Shown one piece after another: positions 18,101 through 28,800 of a stretch of DNA of 38,091 nt. Source of the DNA: Verrucomicrobiota bacterium (lineage in GTDB: Bacteria; Verrucomicrobiota; Verrucomicrobiia; Limisphaerales; SIBE01); the NCBI GenBank assembly GCA_021733945.1, contig JAIPJX010000034.1, positions 1 to 38,091 of the forward strand, written 5' to 3'. The translations under genes were made by a program, and so were the position numbers. Numbering within the stretch: the first letter of the stretch is position 1; every line of letters starts with the position of its first letter. The notes below the pieces were generated by a model, which had not been told where the DNA came from, ran no database searches, and saw only the letters and a program-made list of their open reading frames with translations.

Positions 18101-21100
18101 AGCGACAGCCGTCCGAGCATGAGTGTCTTCCAGGTGTTGCGGGAAAAAGGAGATATCAAGTTCGATTACACTGTGAATGCGGGCACGATCCTACAACCGC
18201 CCATGCCGTTGCCTTTCCTTGAGAAACCGCTGGCACCAAAAGTAATCGGCGCACCGGCACGAAGCCTGAATTACGAAGCACAGAGCTGGACAACTTCCTC
18301 CTCCAGCGCGGCTGAGGTGGGTGGCATTTCTCAGGTCCAGATCACCACCAGCACGCGGCATTTCTTCAAACCGTATGAGCGGCTCGCGCTGCAGGATGTT
18401 CCTGCGTCCGGTGCGATTACAACCCGTTGGCTTCTTCCGACTGCTGTGAACACCACCGGAAGCTCCGTCAGCGGTGTGGTCTCGGACAAGGTGCCGTTGA
18501 GTCTTGGGGCCTATGCCGGGACTCAACCTGGCGCTTTGAACTATCGATACGCACTGGCCAACGTCGCTGATGTGGCCGTCAATCAGACCGTCATGATCGT
18601 TGGCCAGTCCGCACCCACCAATTGGGTGGTCACGGTTTCCGCAAAGGATGCCACCGAGGGGTATGTCGAAGTCCTCTTCACCGGGAATCTGCCCGATGCG
18701 GCGAATCAGGCAGACTTGATCGTATTGCCCCTGACGGGACTGGCGGCCGGTAATCCATTTACGGGTTGGCGGCTGGGATATGGAAAGATCCCCGAAGCGA
18801 TCGCTGACGCAGCGCTTCGGAAGCGATACAGCAGTTTGACGCTGCAGGATCGAAAACGGGATGTCTGGGTCTATCGCGGACCGCACGACGCCACGGACCA
18901 TTCGAAGATGGTTATGCAGTTTTACTACAAGACCCTGGAAGGCTTCCATTACCCAGGCGCTGCGGCCCAACCTCCGGTCGGAACGGTCACGCCTTATTTG
19001 CGTCCGCGCAATACCGACGGAACATTTGCCGGTAATGCCATCTACGGCAATATCGATAGTGACAATCAAACCGGGGACGGCAATCCGCTCGGCATTTATT
19101 ATCGGTCCGTCTGGCCGGACGGAACGCCCGTGCTCCAAATGGCGGAATCTCTCACGCTGCCCAAGCGGGGACTGCCCGCTGTGCGAGGGCAGAGAAGTCT
19201 GGAGATTGTTTATCAGCAATCCCATCTCCAGCCTGGTGTCGGTGTACCCAATCGCTCCGCCATCCTTCACGATCCGACTCGTGAAAAAACCTTCCTCCTT
19301 GGGCCGAAGGAGGGCACGGCGATTCTTGGCAAAATTCCGGACTCGATCAAGACCTCGACCTTTCGTGGGAAAACTTATTTCCCGAATCTCCCGCCGCACC
19401 TGAGCGAACGTTTTTTCCTCGACACAAACAGGGGCGTGAATGGGGCGCTGGTGTTTCTCGGCCAGTTTGTGGATGAACCTGTTGGTGACAAATATTTACA
19501 GCTTAATGTCGTGGGTCAAAAGGATGTTCTCGACCTCAAAGGGCTGTGCATGACCGATGATCCTCTCAAAGCAAGATGGGACAGTGCCATTGGTGAGGGA
19601 CTGAAGACGGTTATGGAACTCTTCGTGGAAAACCCGGCCAAACCCGGCACGTTCACGCCTTCTTCCCCGGAAACAGTGGGGCCTTCAGAGCTGGCGGAAG
19701 TCAAGGACGACGATGTCGCCGTGGATTCGTATGCGCTCACGGCCGTTGGGCCTGGGACGGGTTACGTAACCCTGCTCGCTGGAAACGCATTCAATACCGA
19801 CGTGCAGCCCGCGGAAGAACCGGTCGCGGTGCAGGTCATCCGGGTGGTGGATAAACTTTATCCGGGCGAACTTAAAATCGTTCAATCATCCAATCCCCTC
19901 GCTGAAAAACTCACCCTGCAACAAGTCGTCGACCTGGCGGGGAAGGTGGACGACTACGAGTTCGAGTGGAAAATCACTTCTCCGGTCGATGGCCAGCCTC
20001 CGGCTGTGTATCAAAACACCCGCCAGTCACTGCTTGGAGATGGAGCCTGGAACCATATTCGGTTTCCGCTGGAAACGGATTCCGCAGGGAGCGTGAGCGC
20101 ATCCGCGACTCCGTCAACGCGCCGGGCCGCGGATGTGAACGGCAGTGTGATTCCCAACAGCCGCATTCCGTTCCAGAGCGTCAGCACGGTCGACGGACGG
20201 CTTCAGTTCCAGCTCCAGACTGGTTCACTCGCGCCTGTGAGTGGAAACAAGGTTGTGGTGCGGTACGAGGACGGTACAGAAATCAATGCCACTGTCGTTC
20301 CCACTCCCGCGGATCAGGCATCCTCAACGCTGGTCGCATCCATCGATGCCGATCAGACGCTTCCGTCCAGTCAGTTGCGGATCATCGATCTTTACGAGCG
20401 GGTGGTGGGTGATCAGCCGCAAAGCATCCTGTTCCGCGATTTTACGGTCAACAACACAACAGCCTATTCGCAGTATTATCTGAGCCTGAATCTGGATGGA
20501 GCATTGGGTGCCAAGGTCTATGTGAACGGCAGTTTGGCTGTGGCCGCAAACATGGTCGACGGAAACTCAACCACAGTGACAGCACCCGCCGGATTCTCCG
20601 CTCTGCCGCTGGTTTATCGGCTTGGTCCGGAGGTGTTCGCGGGTGGGACCAAGCTTAACGACACCACGACTCATCACGTGACCGTCGAGCTTTTTTCCAG
20701 CGCCCAGCCGGATGTGCTGCAAACGTTTAACCTCCGACTCGAAGCCTATGAGGCGGTCGATCTTGCGAGTGGAGCAAATTCACCCTGGTTGCCTCTGGAC
20801 GCCACTCGATACCAGGACAAGGTCCGGGCTATCCTCGGTGAGAACGCGGACGTTCGTGCGTTGTCGGACAACTACCTGATATCGCGCTACCGACCCGTCC
20901 AATCGAACCACGCTTCCTTTAGGCCGGACGTCAATGGTGTCAAACAGGGTTGGTCGCAGTGGACGGAACCCCAGTTGGCCGAAGGCTGGATCAAGCGGGT
21001 TCTGGCCGGCATCAATCCGTTTAATCAACGGGTGAGCGATTTGTTCAATAACCGTGTGAACACGGACGTGAGCATTCTCACCCAGGCGGGTGCACGGTAT

Positions 21101-24100
21101 GAGGGGGATGTTGCGTTGAACCTGGACACGATCAACGATGCCGGACTCATTGAAATCTACGAGACCGTCCTCAAGCGGGGAGAAATGCTCAGCATCGGGG
21201 CAGGCATCAACTTTGGCCCCGCCAACGACGCGCTACTCCTCGCGGCAGGCTATTTGAACGATCTTTACATGATGTTGGGCAACGAGGCGTGGGCCGATGC
21301 CGCGAATCCGACGATCGGCATCGGTACCAAGGACAGCACCTACGGAGACATCGCCACGGCGCTGTTCGCATTCAAAGGTCAGATGGCCTCGTTGCTTGAG
21401 GAGGAACTGGCTCTTCTTCGGGGTCGGGATGATTTCCTCGTTCCCGGCGTCACCACGCGGCCGGTGTACAATCGGATGTTTTGGAATTACACACGGGGAA
21501 TTGATTCTGGTGAAGTGATCTACGCCCTGAACTACAATATCCAGGAGAATAATGATTCCGGTGTCGATGGCGTGATCAATGCCGATGATGCGCGCAAGAT
21601 GTTCCCGCAGGGGCACGGCGACGCCTATGGTCATTATCTCACGGCGCTCAAGGGCTATTACTCGCTGCTCATGGACACCGATTTCGATTGGGTTCCACGC
21701 ATCGAAGCGGTCACGGTTCTTGGAAAACCGGTGTCGGTGGATTATCAGGACGAACGCAAATTTGCGGCCGCAGCCCAGGCTGTGGCCCGTGCGGGCAGGC
21801 AGGTTTTCGATCTGACCTGGCGCAAGGATTTCCTTCCAGGCAATGACGTCGGGTGGAGCCATTTCGCGACCAGTCGTATCAACACAACCCGGTCGCAGCC
21901 CGTGCCGCGCGACTGGGGACTGGACCATTGGGCGACCCGAACCGGGCAGGGTGCCTACATCAACTGGGCGCTTGGCAATTCGATCTTGCCGGACGTTGAT
22001 CCCGATCCCACGCACGAAGGAATTCAAAAGGTGGATCGCGCGACGGTGCCGGAATTGAAGGAACTTGCGACGACGGCGGACGATCTGCAAACCGCGCTCG
22101 ACAACGCCGAGGCTCATTTGACGCCGTTGGGATTGGCCAGCGGGAGTTTGGCTTTCGATATTGACCCCACCCAGATCACCGGACCGGCCGCGCTGACCCA
22201 TTTCGAGCAGATTTACGGACGGGCAAAGGGTGCCCTGAATAATGCGTTGGCGGCTTTCGATGATGCCAAGGATGTCACGCGGCTGTTGCGTTCAGAGCAG
22301 GATTCGCTGGCGGAATTGCAGACAAGCATTGGTAATCAGGAATTGAGCTTCACAAATCTACTGATCGAAATTTACGGAACGCCATATCCGGACGACATCG
22401 GCCCCGGCAAAACATACAAGCAGGGATACGCCGGGCCGGACATTGTGCATTACACCTACGCGGAATTGCCCGAAACCGTTTTTCCCGAGCTCTGGAGTTA
22501 CACGGAAGCCAACAGACTCGTCCTGGAGATCAACGACGTCCCAAAAAACTTCCAGGATGTGATCCATGAGAACGTCGACCAGTTTAACCGCAAAATGACG
22601 AATGTTGTTTTTGAGCTGGGATCGCACGGATTCTTTGGCAAGCCGGCCAACTGGACGGGAAATCGAACCTCACCCGGAAAGTTACAGCAGGCCGTCTCAG
22701 AAATTATCGCGAGTCAGACCCGCCTGCGCCAGGCCGTCAACGATGCGATCGGTGCCCGCAATGACTGGGCGGTTGCGATGAATCATTTCCAGGTCGACGG
22801 AACGACCAAGGACGAAATCCGGGATCAACAGAGGGATTTGCTCATTGCGGACGAAGTCCTCGAAAAAGTTCAGTTTGCGAACGACCTCTATCAGAAAATT
22901 CAGGATTCGATCAAGGAAGACATCATCTTCACCTCGGATTTTTCATCCGAAGCGCTGCCGGGCAGCTTGGTTGTGGGGTTGGCGAACGGTGGTGATCTGA
23001 CCTCGGCAGGGCGCGCCGCGTTGGAAATTGCGGGTTACGCAACCAAGTCCGTCCTGGACAAGGTGTCGCTGCTGCGATGGGGTGTTGTCAACGCTCTTGC
23101 GACCGCGACCTCGTCGGCCAAACGATGGAGTGAATTTGACTACATCGATGCTCGGAAACTGACGCTTGAATACCGGCAGGCCGCCCTCGATGTGGCCAAC
23201 GCATTGAGCGCTTCCCAGGCCCATTTGTGGACCATTAACGAGAGTCTGCGTCAACGGGAGGATGCCTGGCGCAATTACCGCGCGATTGAAGCCGAGGGTG
23301 ATCGGATCCAGATGGAACGTGAGATTTTCCGGCAACGTTCGTCCGCATTGGTCCAGGGTTTTCGTACGCGCGATGCCGCTTTCCGGATTTTCCGCAACGA
23401 GAAACTTGAGCGTTACAAGACCCTGTTCGATTTGGCGGCGCGATATGCCTTCCTGGCCGCGAACGCCTACGATTACGAAACGGGCTTGCTGCACGCTCAG
23501 CAGGGCAAAGAGTTTATCAATCGCATCGTCAACTCGCGGGCGCTCGGCGTGATGCGGGAGGGTGAACCGCAATTCGCCGGGAGCAACACGGGCGATCCCG
23601 GTCTGTCCAGCGCGCTGGCCGAAATGAAGACGGACTTCGATGTGCTGAAGGGTCGGCTCGGCTTTAACAATCCGAACAGCTACGGAACGACCGTGTCACT
23701 GCGAATGGAGAAAGAGCGGATCATTCCATCGGCTGACGGCCAGGCCACGTGGCAGGACGTGATGGAACAGGGTCGCATGGCCAATCTGCTGGAAGACGAC
23801 GATGTACGGCGCTATTGCATGCAGATTGATCGGGGCAATGGGTTGCCGGTTCCGGGCATTGTGCTGGAGTTCAGCACCACGATTGAGGACGGTGAGAATC
23901 TGTTCGGCCAGCGCCTGGCCGGAGGTGATCACTACTTCGATACCAGTCTTTTCGCCACCAAGATTTTCGGAATTGGTGTGGCATTTGAAGGTTACGTCGG
24001 CATGGACAACCCGACGGCGAACACATCGGCGGTGAATGCGGCCGGGGGGTATTCACCGCCCGATCCTGCAACGACATTCCTGGGCTCGCAGGCTCTCGCT

Positions 24101-24556
24101 GCGACGCCGGGCATCTACCTGATCCCGGTAGGGGTCGATTCCATGCGCAGCCCGCCGTTGGGGGATGGTGGTCAGATTCGTTCGTGGAACGTGAACGATG
24201 TTGCCATACCGCTGCCGTTTAACATCGGTGGATCGGATTTCTCGACGAAGGCGCTTTGGCAATCGAGCGAGTCGTTGGCCGAACCGTTGTTCGCCGTTCG
24301 AAAACATCAAGCGTTCAGGCCCGTATCCACAACCGCGGCCTTTGGCAACGAGGTCTATTCCAGTTACGGAACTCTGAAGTTGTCGCAATACACGAACAAT
24401 CGGTTGATCGGCCGTTCCGTCTGGAACACGAAATGGAAACTTATCGTTCCTGGTCACAAATTGCTGGGCGATCCTAACGAGGGTCTCGATCGGTTCATCC
24501 AGACCGTCAAAGATATCAAGCTGCATTTCGTGACCTATTCCTACGCAGGGAACTAA
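15173..24556 (+). CDS. Giant exported protein with LamG domain and Tc-toxin A-like C-terminal region
   Basis: About 3127 aa from ATG 15173 (ATG 15158 is possible; the frame upstream is repeat DNA). It starts with a signal peptide (SIFIRIVFLAALLSSVIAPRAA). The first two-thirds are mostly beta, with a LamG/concanavalin-like domain at about 559-732 (SFTVESWVYVRS, WVHLAVVF, FDNFRIWSVARTP). A dockerin-like calcium loop (DSGVDGVINADD) is near 2127. From about 2285 the chain becomes helical. A hydrophobic Gly/Ala-rich stretch at about 2596-2650 lies between charged helices, with heptad-like segments to about 2750 (LRQREDAWRNYRAIEAEGDR). The order RYAFLAANAYDYETGL, a short linker, TTVSLRMEKERIIP and the final KDIKLHFVTYSYAGN resembles the pore-forming and TcB-binding parts of TcA subunits. 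That likeness is from memory, not a search. No RHS-repeat TcB/TcC partner is in the window. The next gene starts 2 bases after the stop. Confidence 0.85.
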   Translation: MKRFNSIFIRIVFLAALLSSVIAPRAAYLFDQKAILYSNDYMRGVNWQSKGGVPLSSTAGTPAGSDGRAPVDTTPTPRQFQGGIVYGAVTYQKTTALNASQNFAANAKNLGWPHTENANQTVNLVLRIQAGAPYMMRSISFLFGSVIAPPQIKEDGTPLTESELSNYWFPEPISANNHANSGYYWSPHASKVYAIQPGRIDITWRRAGPEAVAPTVNLNEFVNIGGSYFHLLATNYLVSGATFKAPRKIFWTEKTFQNIGKPIRVPAARVGAVNIVYQNEFPERVTSEYTALGQSQVVADSSQRLQELRTLWFDNSDGQIHAYNKEGRVFVELLGDVRSGTIRNQLGYEIVDVIRQANPADVSVELGEKLTPPSSADSGQTLFPEPVLSDITKNFAYQQGFPGSDIFTLYATRETKNLNDYQAYWMEEGIAGLRWPLVLARYKMIWPEAPSKYSQYLRPASNQETAKQTAVSLPTENVPFIEWQDRDPQDNPRAFLTEDYRFYTYLDANYPVHRALLRFTAGDDVAFERVFSVLESVVKTPGFDGSRAGANDLARFTGLGNNGALNLNPAVGNAYGELPSGVYFDGSSFTVESWVYVRSHRNWARLFDFGAGFLTDVVAMSLSTGTDGKPAFVTQSGNTGINVSAPNALPLNQWVHLAVVFTAGAGTGTGTIYFDGVSQVTQTGMALPRNVTRANAWVGRSNSFFDDYPDAKFDNFRIWSVARTPVQLVEGMTNVYPSGTTDLLAQYQFSEDNGTTGANASVAIDSSGNGRTMNLFNTKLLPNKLTAARFVDATAWVGQRLAPPAGETRDATGVPYLAGSINQTYGNAFSATAYKDPFVVGFEEASRGSIIPVNAGNNTARLEVWWYRKNAQDLAKGFKPVYWPSVIGRYSILWPTNAPHSREIILAGNDGSRALSSLEAKGKIYYQNDSARPGYNPNEEHALILGGQAYALRDDLNVTSTTGYSSHPYVLLEYADSDSRPSMSVFQVLREKGDIKFDYTVNAGTILQPPMPLPFLEKPLAPKVIGAPARSLNYEAQSWTTSSSSAAEVGGISQVQITTSTRHFFKPYERLALQDVPASGAITTRWLLPTAVNTTGSSVSGVVSDKVPLSLGAYAGTQPGALNYRYALANVADVAVNQTVMIVGQSAPTNWVVTVSAKDATEGYVEVLFTGNLPDAANQADLIVLPLTGLAAGNPFTGWRLGYGKIPEAIADAALRKRYSSLTLQDRKRDVWVYRGPHDATDHSKMVMQFYYKTLEGFHYPGAAAQPPVGTVTPYLRPRNTDGTFAGNAIYGNIDSDNQTGDGNPLGIYYRSVWPDGTPVLQMAESLTLPKRGLPAVRGQRSLEIVYQQSHLQPGVGVPNRSAILHDPTREKTFLLGPKEGTAILGKIPDSIKTSTFRGKTYFPNLPPHLSERFFLDTNRGVNGALVFLGQFVDEPVGDKYLQLNVVGQKDVLDLKGLCMTDDPLKARWDSAIGEGLKTVMELFVENPAKPGTFTPSSPETVGPSELAEVKDDDVAVDSYALTAVGPGTGYVTLLAGNAFNTDVQPAEEPVAVQVIRVVDKLYPGELKIVQSSNPLAEKLTLQQVVDLAGKVDDYEFEWKITSPVDGQPPAVYQNTRQSLLGDGAWNHIRFPLETDSAGSVSASATPSTRRAADVNGSVIPNSRIPFQSVSTVDGRLQFQLQTGSLAPVSGNKVVVRYEDGTEINATVVPTPADQASSTLVASIDADQTLPSSQLRIIDLYERVVGDQPQSILFRDFTVNNTTAYSQYYLSLNLDGALGAKVYVNGSLAVAANMVDGNSTTVTAPAGFSALPLVYRLGPEVFAGGTKLNDTTTHHVTVELFSSAQPDVLQTFNLRLEAYEAVDLASGANSPWLPLDATRYQDKVRAILGENADVRALSDNYLISRYRPVQSNHASFRPDVNGVKQGWSQWTEPQLAEGWIKRVLAGINPFNQRVSDLFNNRVNTDVSILTQAGARYEGDVALNLDTINDAGLIEIYETVLKRGEMLSIGAGINFGPANDALLLAAGYLNDLYMMLGNEAWADAANPTIGIGTKDSTYGDIATALFAFKGQMASLLEEELALLRGRDDFLVPGVTTRPVYNRMFWNYTRGIDSGEVIYALNYNIQENNDSGVDGVINADDARKMFPQGHGDAYGHYLTALKGYYSLLMDTDFDWVPRIEAVTVLGKPVSVDYQDERKFAAAAQAVARAGRQVFDLTWRKDFLPGNDVGWSHFATSRINTTRSQPVPRDWGLDHWATRTGQGAYINWALGNSILPDVDPDPTHEGIQKVDRATVPELKELATTADDLQTALDNAEAHLTPLGLASGSLAFDIDPTQITGPAALTHFEQIYGRAKGALNNALAAFDDAKDVTRLLRSEQDSLAELQTSIGNQELSFTNLLIEIYGTPYPDDIGPGKTYKQGYAGPDIVHYTYAELPETVFPELWSYTEANRLVLEINDVPKNFQDVIHENVDQFNRKMTNVVFELGSHGFFGKPANWTGNRTSPGKLQQAVSEIIASQTRLRQAVNDAIGARNDWAVAMNHFQVDGTTKDEIRDQQRDLLIADEVLEKVQFANDLYQKIQDSIKEDIIFTSDFSSEALPGSLVVGLANGGDLTSAGRAALEIAGYATKSVLDKVSLLRWGVVNALATATSSAKRWSEFDYIDARKLTLEYRQAALDVANALSASQAHLWTINESLRQREDAWRNYRAIEAEGDRIQMEREIFRQRSSALVQGFRTRDAAFRIFRNEKLERYKTLFDLAARYAFLAANAYDYETGLLHAQQGKEFINRIVNSRALGVMREGEPQFAGSNTGDPGLSSALAEMKTDFDVLKGRLGFNNPNSYGTTVSLRMEKERIIPSADGQATWQDVMEQGRMANLLEDDDVRRYCMQIDRGNGLPVPGIVLEFSTTIEDGENLFGQRLAGGDHYFDTSLFATKIFGIGVAFEGYVGMDNPTANTSAVNAAGGYSPPDPATTFLGSQALAATPGIYLIPVGVDSMRSPPLGDGGQIRSWNVNDVAIPLPFNIGGSDFSTKALWQSSESLAEPLFAVRKHQAFRPVSTTAAFGNEVYSSYGTLKLSQYTNNRLIGRSVWNTKWKLIVPGHKLLGDPNEGLDRFIQTVKDIKLHFVTYSYAGN

Positions 24557-24558
24557 AC

Positions 24559-25539
24559 GTGGAAAATCCTATGAACCGCAAAGCAATGGCCGGCTCGGAC
24601 AAGCGAGTCGGGTGTCAATCACCCGCTCACGAACCTGGTGCCGGACGGGCAACCAACACATCCGTCCCCCAGGGGCGGCCGACTCTTGCGCGCGGGACCC
24701 GAGTCCACCAACTCGGATTCCACATCCCGGTCCTGATCCTCTGCGTCACAATCTTCCAGGTTTGTGCGTTTCCACCCGCTCCACCCCACTCTCTGTTCGG
24801 AATGATCCGGGATGAAATGGGCAACCCCCTGGCTTTGCGGGACGCTGAAGTAATTCTCGAAACCCCAACGGGCACCACGATCCGTCGTGCCGTGGCGCCA
24901 GGTTTGGAACCCGGTGTGAACTATCGCCTCGCGGTGCCACTCGATGCGGCCGTCCGGTCCGATGTCTACCGACGCGACGCGCTTCAAGTCGCTGTCCCGT
25001 TCAAGATGCGGGTACGCATCGGTCAGTCCGTCTATCTTCCGATCGAAATGCAGGGTGAATTCTCCAAACTCGGAAAGGCCGCCGAATCGACCCGTCTGGA
25101 CCTGACTTTGGGAGAGGACGCCAACGGGAACGGCCTTCCGGATGCCTGGGAACGTGCCATCCTTGCGGTGTCTGGCAGTGGACTGACCGAGGTCAGTCCC
25201 GGGGATGATTCGGATGGGGATGGCCTGAGCAACATGGACGAGTATCTGGCTGGAACCAACGCGTTTGACAGTCAGGACGGGTTTTCATTGAAGGTCGTCG
25301 ATGCGCAAGAAGGCTCGTCGGCGTTGGAGTTCCTCTCCATCCGGGGGCATACCTACAAGGTTTTCGGTTCCGCGGATTTGGACACCTGGACGCAGTCCGC
25401 GTTTCGGTTCGCAAGTGATGCTGACGAGGTCCCCGACAGGAGAAACTATCAGGCGAGTGACTCACGCCTGGTGCGGGTGTTGGTCCGCCCGGAGCCCGAG
25501 CAGGCAGCTCTGCGTTTTTTCAGGTTGCGGGTGGAATAG
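24559..25539 (+). CDS. Exported protein with calcium-loop motifs and verrucomicrobial-type C-terminal tail
   Basis: A 326-aa protein tightly coupled to the giant gene: its GTG start is 2 bases after that stop, with AGGGA 7 bases upstream inside the giant gene's end. ATG at 24571 is an alternative. A hydrophobic segment at about 53-69 (FHIPVLILCVTIFQVCA) is preceded by an unusually long polar stretch, so it may be a late signal peptide or a membrane anchor. Residues about 75-190 are a beta domain (LFGMIRDEMGNPL). Two thrombospondin-3/EF-like loops follow (DANGNGLPDAWE and DDSDGDGLSNMDEYLAGTN), then a beta domain ending ALRFFRLRVE. The same kind of end closes the giant protein downstream (MRFYRVLVE). 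It could be an accessory or binding partner of the TcA-like protein. Function not known. Confidence 0.82.
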   Translation: MENPMNRKAMAGSDKRVGCQSPAHEPGAGRATNTSVPQGRPTLARGTRVHQLGFHIPVLILCVTIFQVCAFPPAPPHSLFGMIRDEMGNPLALRDAEVILETPTGTTIRRAVAPGLEPGVNYRLAVPLDAAVRSDVYRRDALQVAVPFKMRVRIGQSVYLPIEMQGEFSKLGKAAESTRLDLTLGEDANGNGLPDAWERAILAVSGSGLTEVSPGDDSDGDGLSNMDEYLAGTNAFDSQDGFSLKVVDAQEGSSALEFLSIRGHTYKVFGSADLDTWTQSAFRFASDADEVPDRRNYQASDSRLVRVLVRPEPEQAALRFFRLRVE

Positions 25540-25821
25540 TGTTTCCGAGCTGCCGCTTTCTGTAAAACCATGCCGCCTTCGCGAAAACTGAATCAACCGG
25601 GCGGGTTCACCGCAAAGAACGAACGAACTGCAGCCTTCCGTGTCGACGGTGGTGGCACAGGGAGATTCTCAAGGTAGTGCATTCGAATCTGATCCATGAA
25701 CCGACACCGTTTGCATGTAGTCCCGCCTTCAGGCGGTTCCAACCGGCTAAAGCCGGGACTCCGTGCCCGCCTATCGAGAGAGCATGCGATGTCCGGTCGG
25801 ATCAATGACGGACGGTCGGCA
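25540..25821. other. Gap with family 2 repeat before second giant gene
   Basis: This gap contains a TTCACCGCAAAGAACGAACG tract near 25606 and the complete family 2 repeat at 25715-25763. The open frame of the next gene runs back to 25696 across that repeat, and the translated repeat (VVPPSGGSNRLKPGL) has no protein character, so I place the start downstream. No promoter was identified with confidence. Confidence 0.6.
25715..25763 (+). repeat. Complete family 2 repeat with two mini-hairpins
   Basis: The element reads ATGTAGTCCCGCCTTCAGGC through CCGGCTAAAGCCGGGACTCC. It holds two small palindromes, CCGCC-TTCA-GGCGG at 25723-25736 and CCGGCT-AA-AGCCGG at 25743-25756, flanked by TAGTCCC and GGGACT that pair with each other. 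This is the least degraded copy in the window and serves as reference for those at 10636 and 12599. Confidence 0.85.
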
Positions 25822-28800
25822 ATGATTCGTCTGCGTCGGAGTGTGTCTGCTGTCTGTTTGGCGGCAATGATGGGGATGCTCCCTCAAACCGGGCATTCCG
25901 CCGATCAGGTAAATGCCACCAGTGCCCGTTACGAGATTTCTCATAGAACGATCGAGTTGGGCGGCGGTCTGGCGAGTTCGGGGAATCTGCGTGTGGAAGC
26001 TTCCCTGGGCGGTTTCGGGGCGGCTGGCAAGACGGCCGACGGCCGTGTGACCGTTGAACCGGGCCGGGTTGGATTCCTGGTCACCGATGCTCCCTTGAAT
26101 CTGGCACCCACCGTCACCGCGATCCCCGACCAGAACGGCGATGGCGGGGCGACGCCATTGGTGAACTTCACCGTGGGCGATCCGGAAACACCGGTGTCGC
26201 AACTCACCGTTTCCACCTCATCCTCCGACCCGCTCCTCGTCCCGATCAGTTCGGTTCAACTGGCGGGAACGGATGGGGCCCGCACGGTGCGGGTGTTTCC
26301 AACGCCAGGCATGACGGGGTCGGCAATCATCACCCTGGTGGTTGCGGATCAGGACGGAGGGACGGCAAGGACCTCCTTTGCAGTGACCGTGAGTGTGTCG
26401 TCGCCAAAGTGGGTCCCGGAGGTGAATTGGGGGGCTCCCTTGTCGATCGTGTATGGCACGTCGTTGGGGGGCGCGCAATTAAATGCGACATCGGCGGTGC
26501 CGGGATCCTTTTCCTATTCGCCGGCTGCGGGTGCCGTGCTGGCGGCCGGTGCATCAACCCTCTCCGTCACGTTCACACCGCAGGATCCCGCGGTGTATGA
26601 GCTGGTCACGAAGACCGTTTCACTCGGTGTTTCGAAAGCGCCGTTGACGATCCGTGCGGAGGACAAATTTAAGCGGGCAGGGGAATCGATTCCCGTGCTC
26701 ACCGCTTCGTATTCGGGTTTTGTGAACTCGGACACCTCCGCGAACCTGGATTCACCGGTGACGATGGCCACGACCGCCACGGCGGGCAGTCCTGCCGGTT
26801 CGTATCCGATCACGGTGGGTGGTGCCAGCAGCGGGAATTACGCGATTTCTTTTGTTGCAGGCACGCTGACCATCACGGACAAGGCGTTGCCATCACTGGT
26901 TTGGGCAGCGCCGACCGGTATCACCTACGGCACACCGCTGAGCAACACCCAGCTCAATGCCTCGGCGGATGTCCCGGGCAGTTTTGCCTATAGTCCGCCC
27001 TCTGGCTCGGTTCTGCAGTCTGGACCGAACCAGACGCTTGCCGTGACGTTTACGCCATCCGATACGGCAACCTACGCAACCGTGTCCGCCACGGTATCGA
27101 TCTCGGTTGCGAAAGCCGCCCTGACCGTTCTGGCAGATTCCAAATCCAAGGTGTATGGCGCGGCATTGCCGGCGTTCACGACCAGCTACACCGGTTTCGT
27201 CAACGGCGAGAACGAAGCGATCCTGACCGCGCCTACGGTTTTGACTACGGCGGCCACCGCGTCCAGCGCGGTTGGAAGCTACAGCATCACGCCCTCCGGG
27301 GCCGTTGCCGGGAATTATACCCTATCCTTCTCCAATGGCACGCTGACCATTGTTGCGGCTCCTCTGACGATCCGTCCCGACGATCTTGCAATGCAACAGG
27401 GCACGGCTGTTCCGGCGTTGACCGCGACCTATTCTGGCTTTGTCAACGGCGACGGCGCGTCCAGTCTCACCACCGTTCCGACGTTGAGCACGACGGCGAC
27501 TTCGGCCAGCCCTCCGGGTTCCTATCCGATCACGGCCAGCGGTGCCGCGAGCGCAAACTACACGATCGCCTACGTGCCCGGCACATTGACGGTCACAGCC
27601 AAGCAGGTGCCGACCCTGACCTGGGCGGCACCGGCCGGGATCACCTACGGCACGGCACTGAGTGGCACACAGCTCAACGCAACGGCGAGTGTGCCGGGAA
27701 CCTTTGTATACAGTCCGGCATCGGGAACGATTCTGCAGGCCGGGCAAAATCAGGTGCTTTCGGTGACGTTCACACCCACAGACACCACGAGCTACGAAAC
27801 GGTGCAGACGACAGTGCCGATCAACGTGGCGAAAGCGACCCTGACGATCACGGCGGATTCGAAGAACAAAGTCTACGGAGCGGCCTTGCCAGTGTTGACC
27901 GCCAGCTACAGCGGTTTTGTGAATGGAGAAACAGCCGCCGTTCTGACAGCACCGCTCAGCCTTAGCACAGGTGCCACCGGGGCCAGCAACGTGGGTTCCT
28001 ACACCATCACCCCAGGGGGCGCCACCGCTTCCAACTACACGATTTCCTTTGTGACCGGGACACTGAGCGTGTCAGCCGCCCCATTGTCGATCCGGCCGGA
28101 CAACCTGACAATGCGGCAGGGTACAGCGGTGCCGACGTTGACGGTGGCCTATGTCGGATTGGTGAATGGGGACACGCCAGCCAGTCTGACCACGGCGCCA
28201 ACGCTGAGTACGACGGCGACCTCCGGCAGTGTGATCGGATCGTATCCGATCACGGCGAGTGGCGCAGCAGGTTCCAATTATGCGATCAGCTACGTCGCGG
28301 GGACGTTGACGGTCACTGCCAAGGAGGTGCCAACGATCACATGGTCGGCACCGGCCGGGATCAGCTACGGCACGGCATTGAGCGCCACTCAGCTCAACGC
28401 CACGGCGAGTGTGCCCGGAACCTTTGTGTACCATCCGGCAGCGGGAACGGTGTTGCAGGCCGGGCAGAACCAAACACTGGCGGCGACGTTCACGCCCACG
28501 GATACGGCGATCTACGAAACGGTGCCGGCTGCGGTGTCGATCAACGTGGCGAAGGCACCCTTGACGATCACAGCGGATGCAAAGTCCAAGGTCTACGGTG
28601 CCGCGCTGCCGGTGTTGACGGCGAACTACAGTGGCTTTGTCAACGGAGAGAACGCGACCATTCTGACGACTCCCGTGAGTCTGAGTACGACGGCAACGGC
28701 ATCGAGCAGCGTGGGCGGTTTTGCCATCACACCGAGCGGAGCCGGAGCAGGCAATTACGCAATCGAATTTGTGAATGGAGCCCTGACGGTGACGCCGGCT

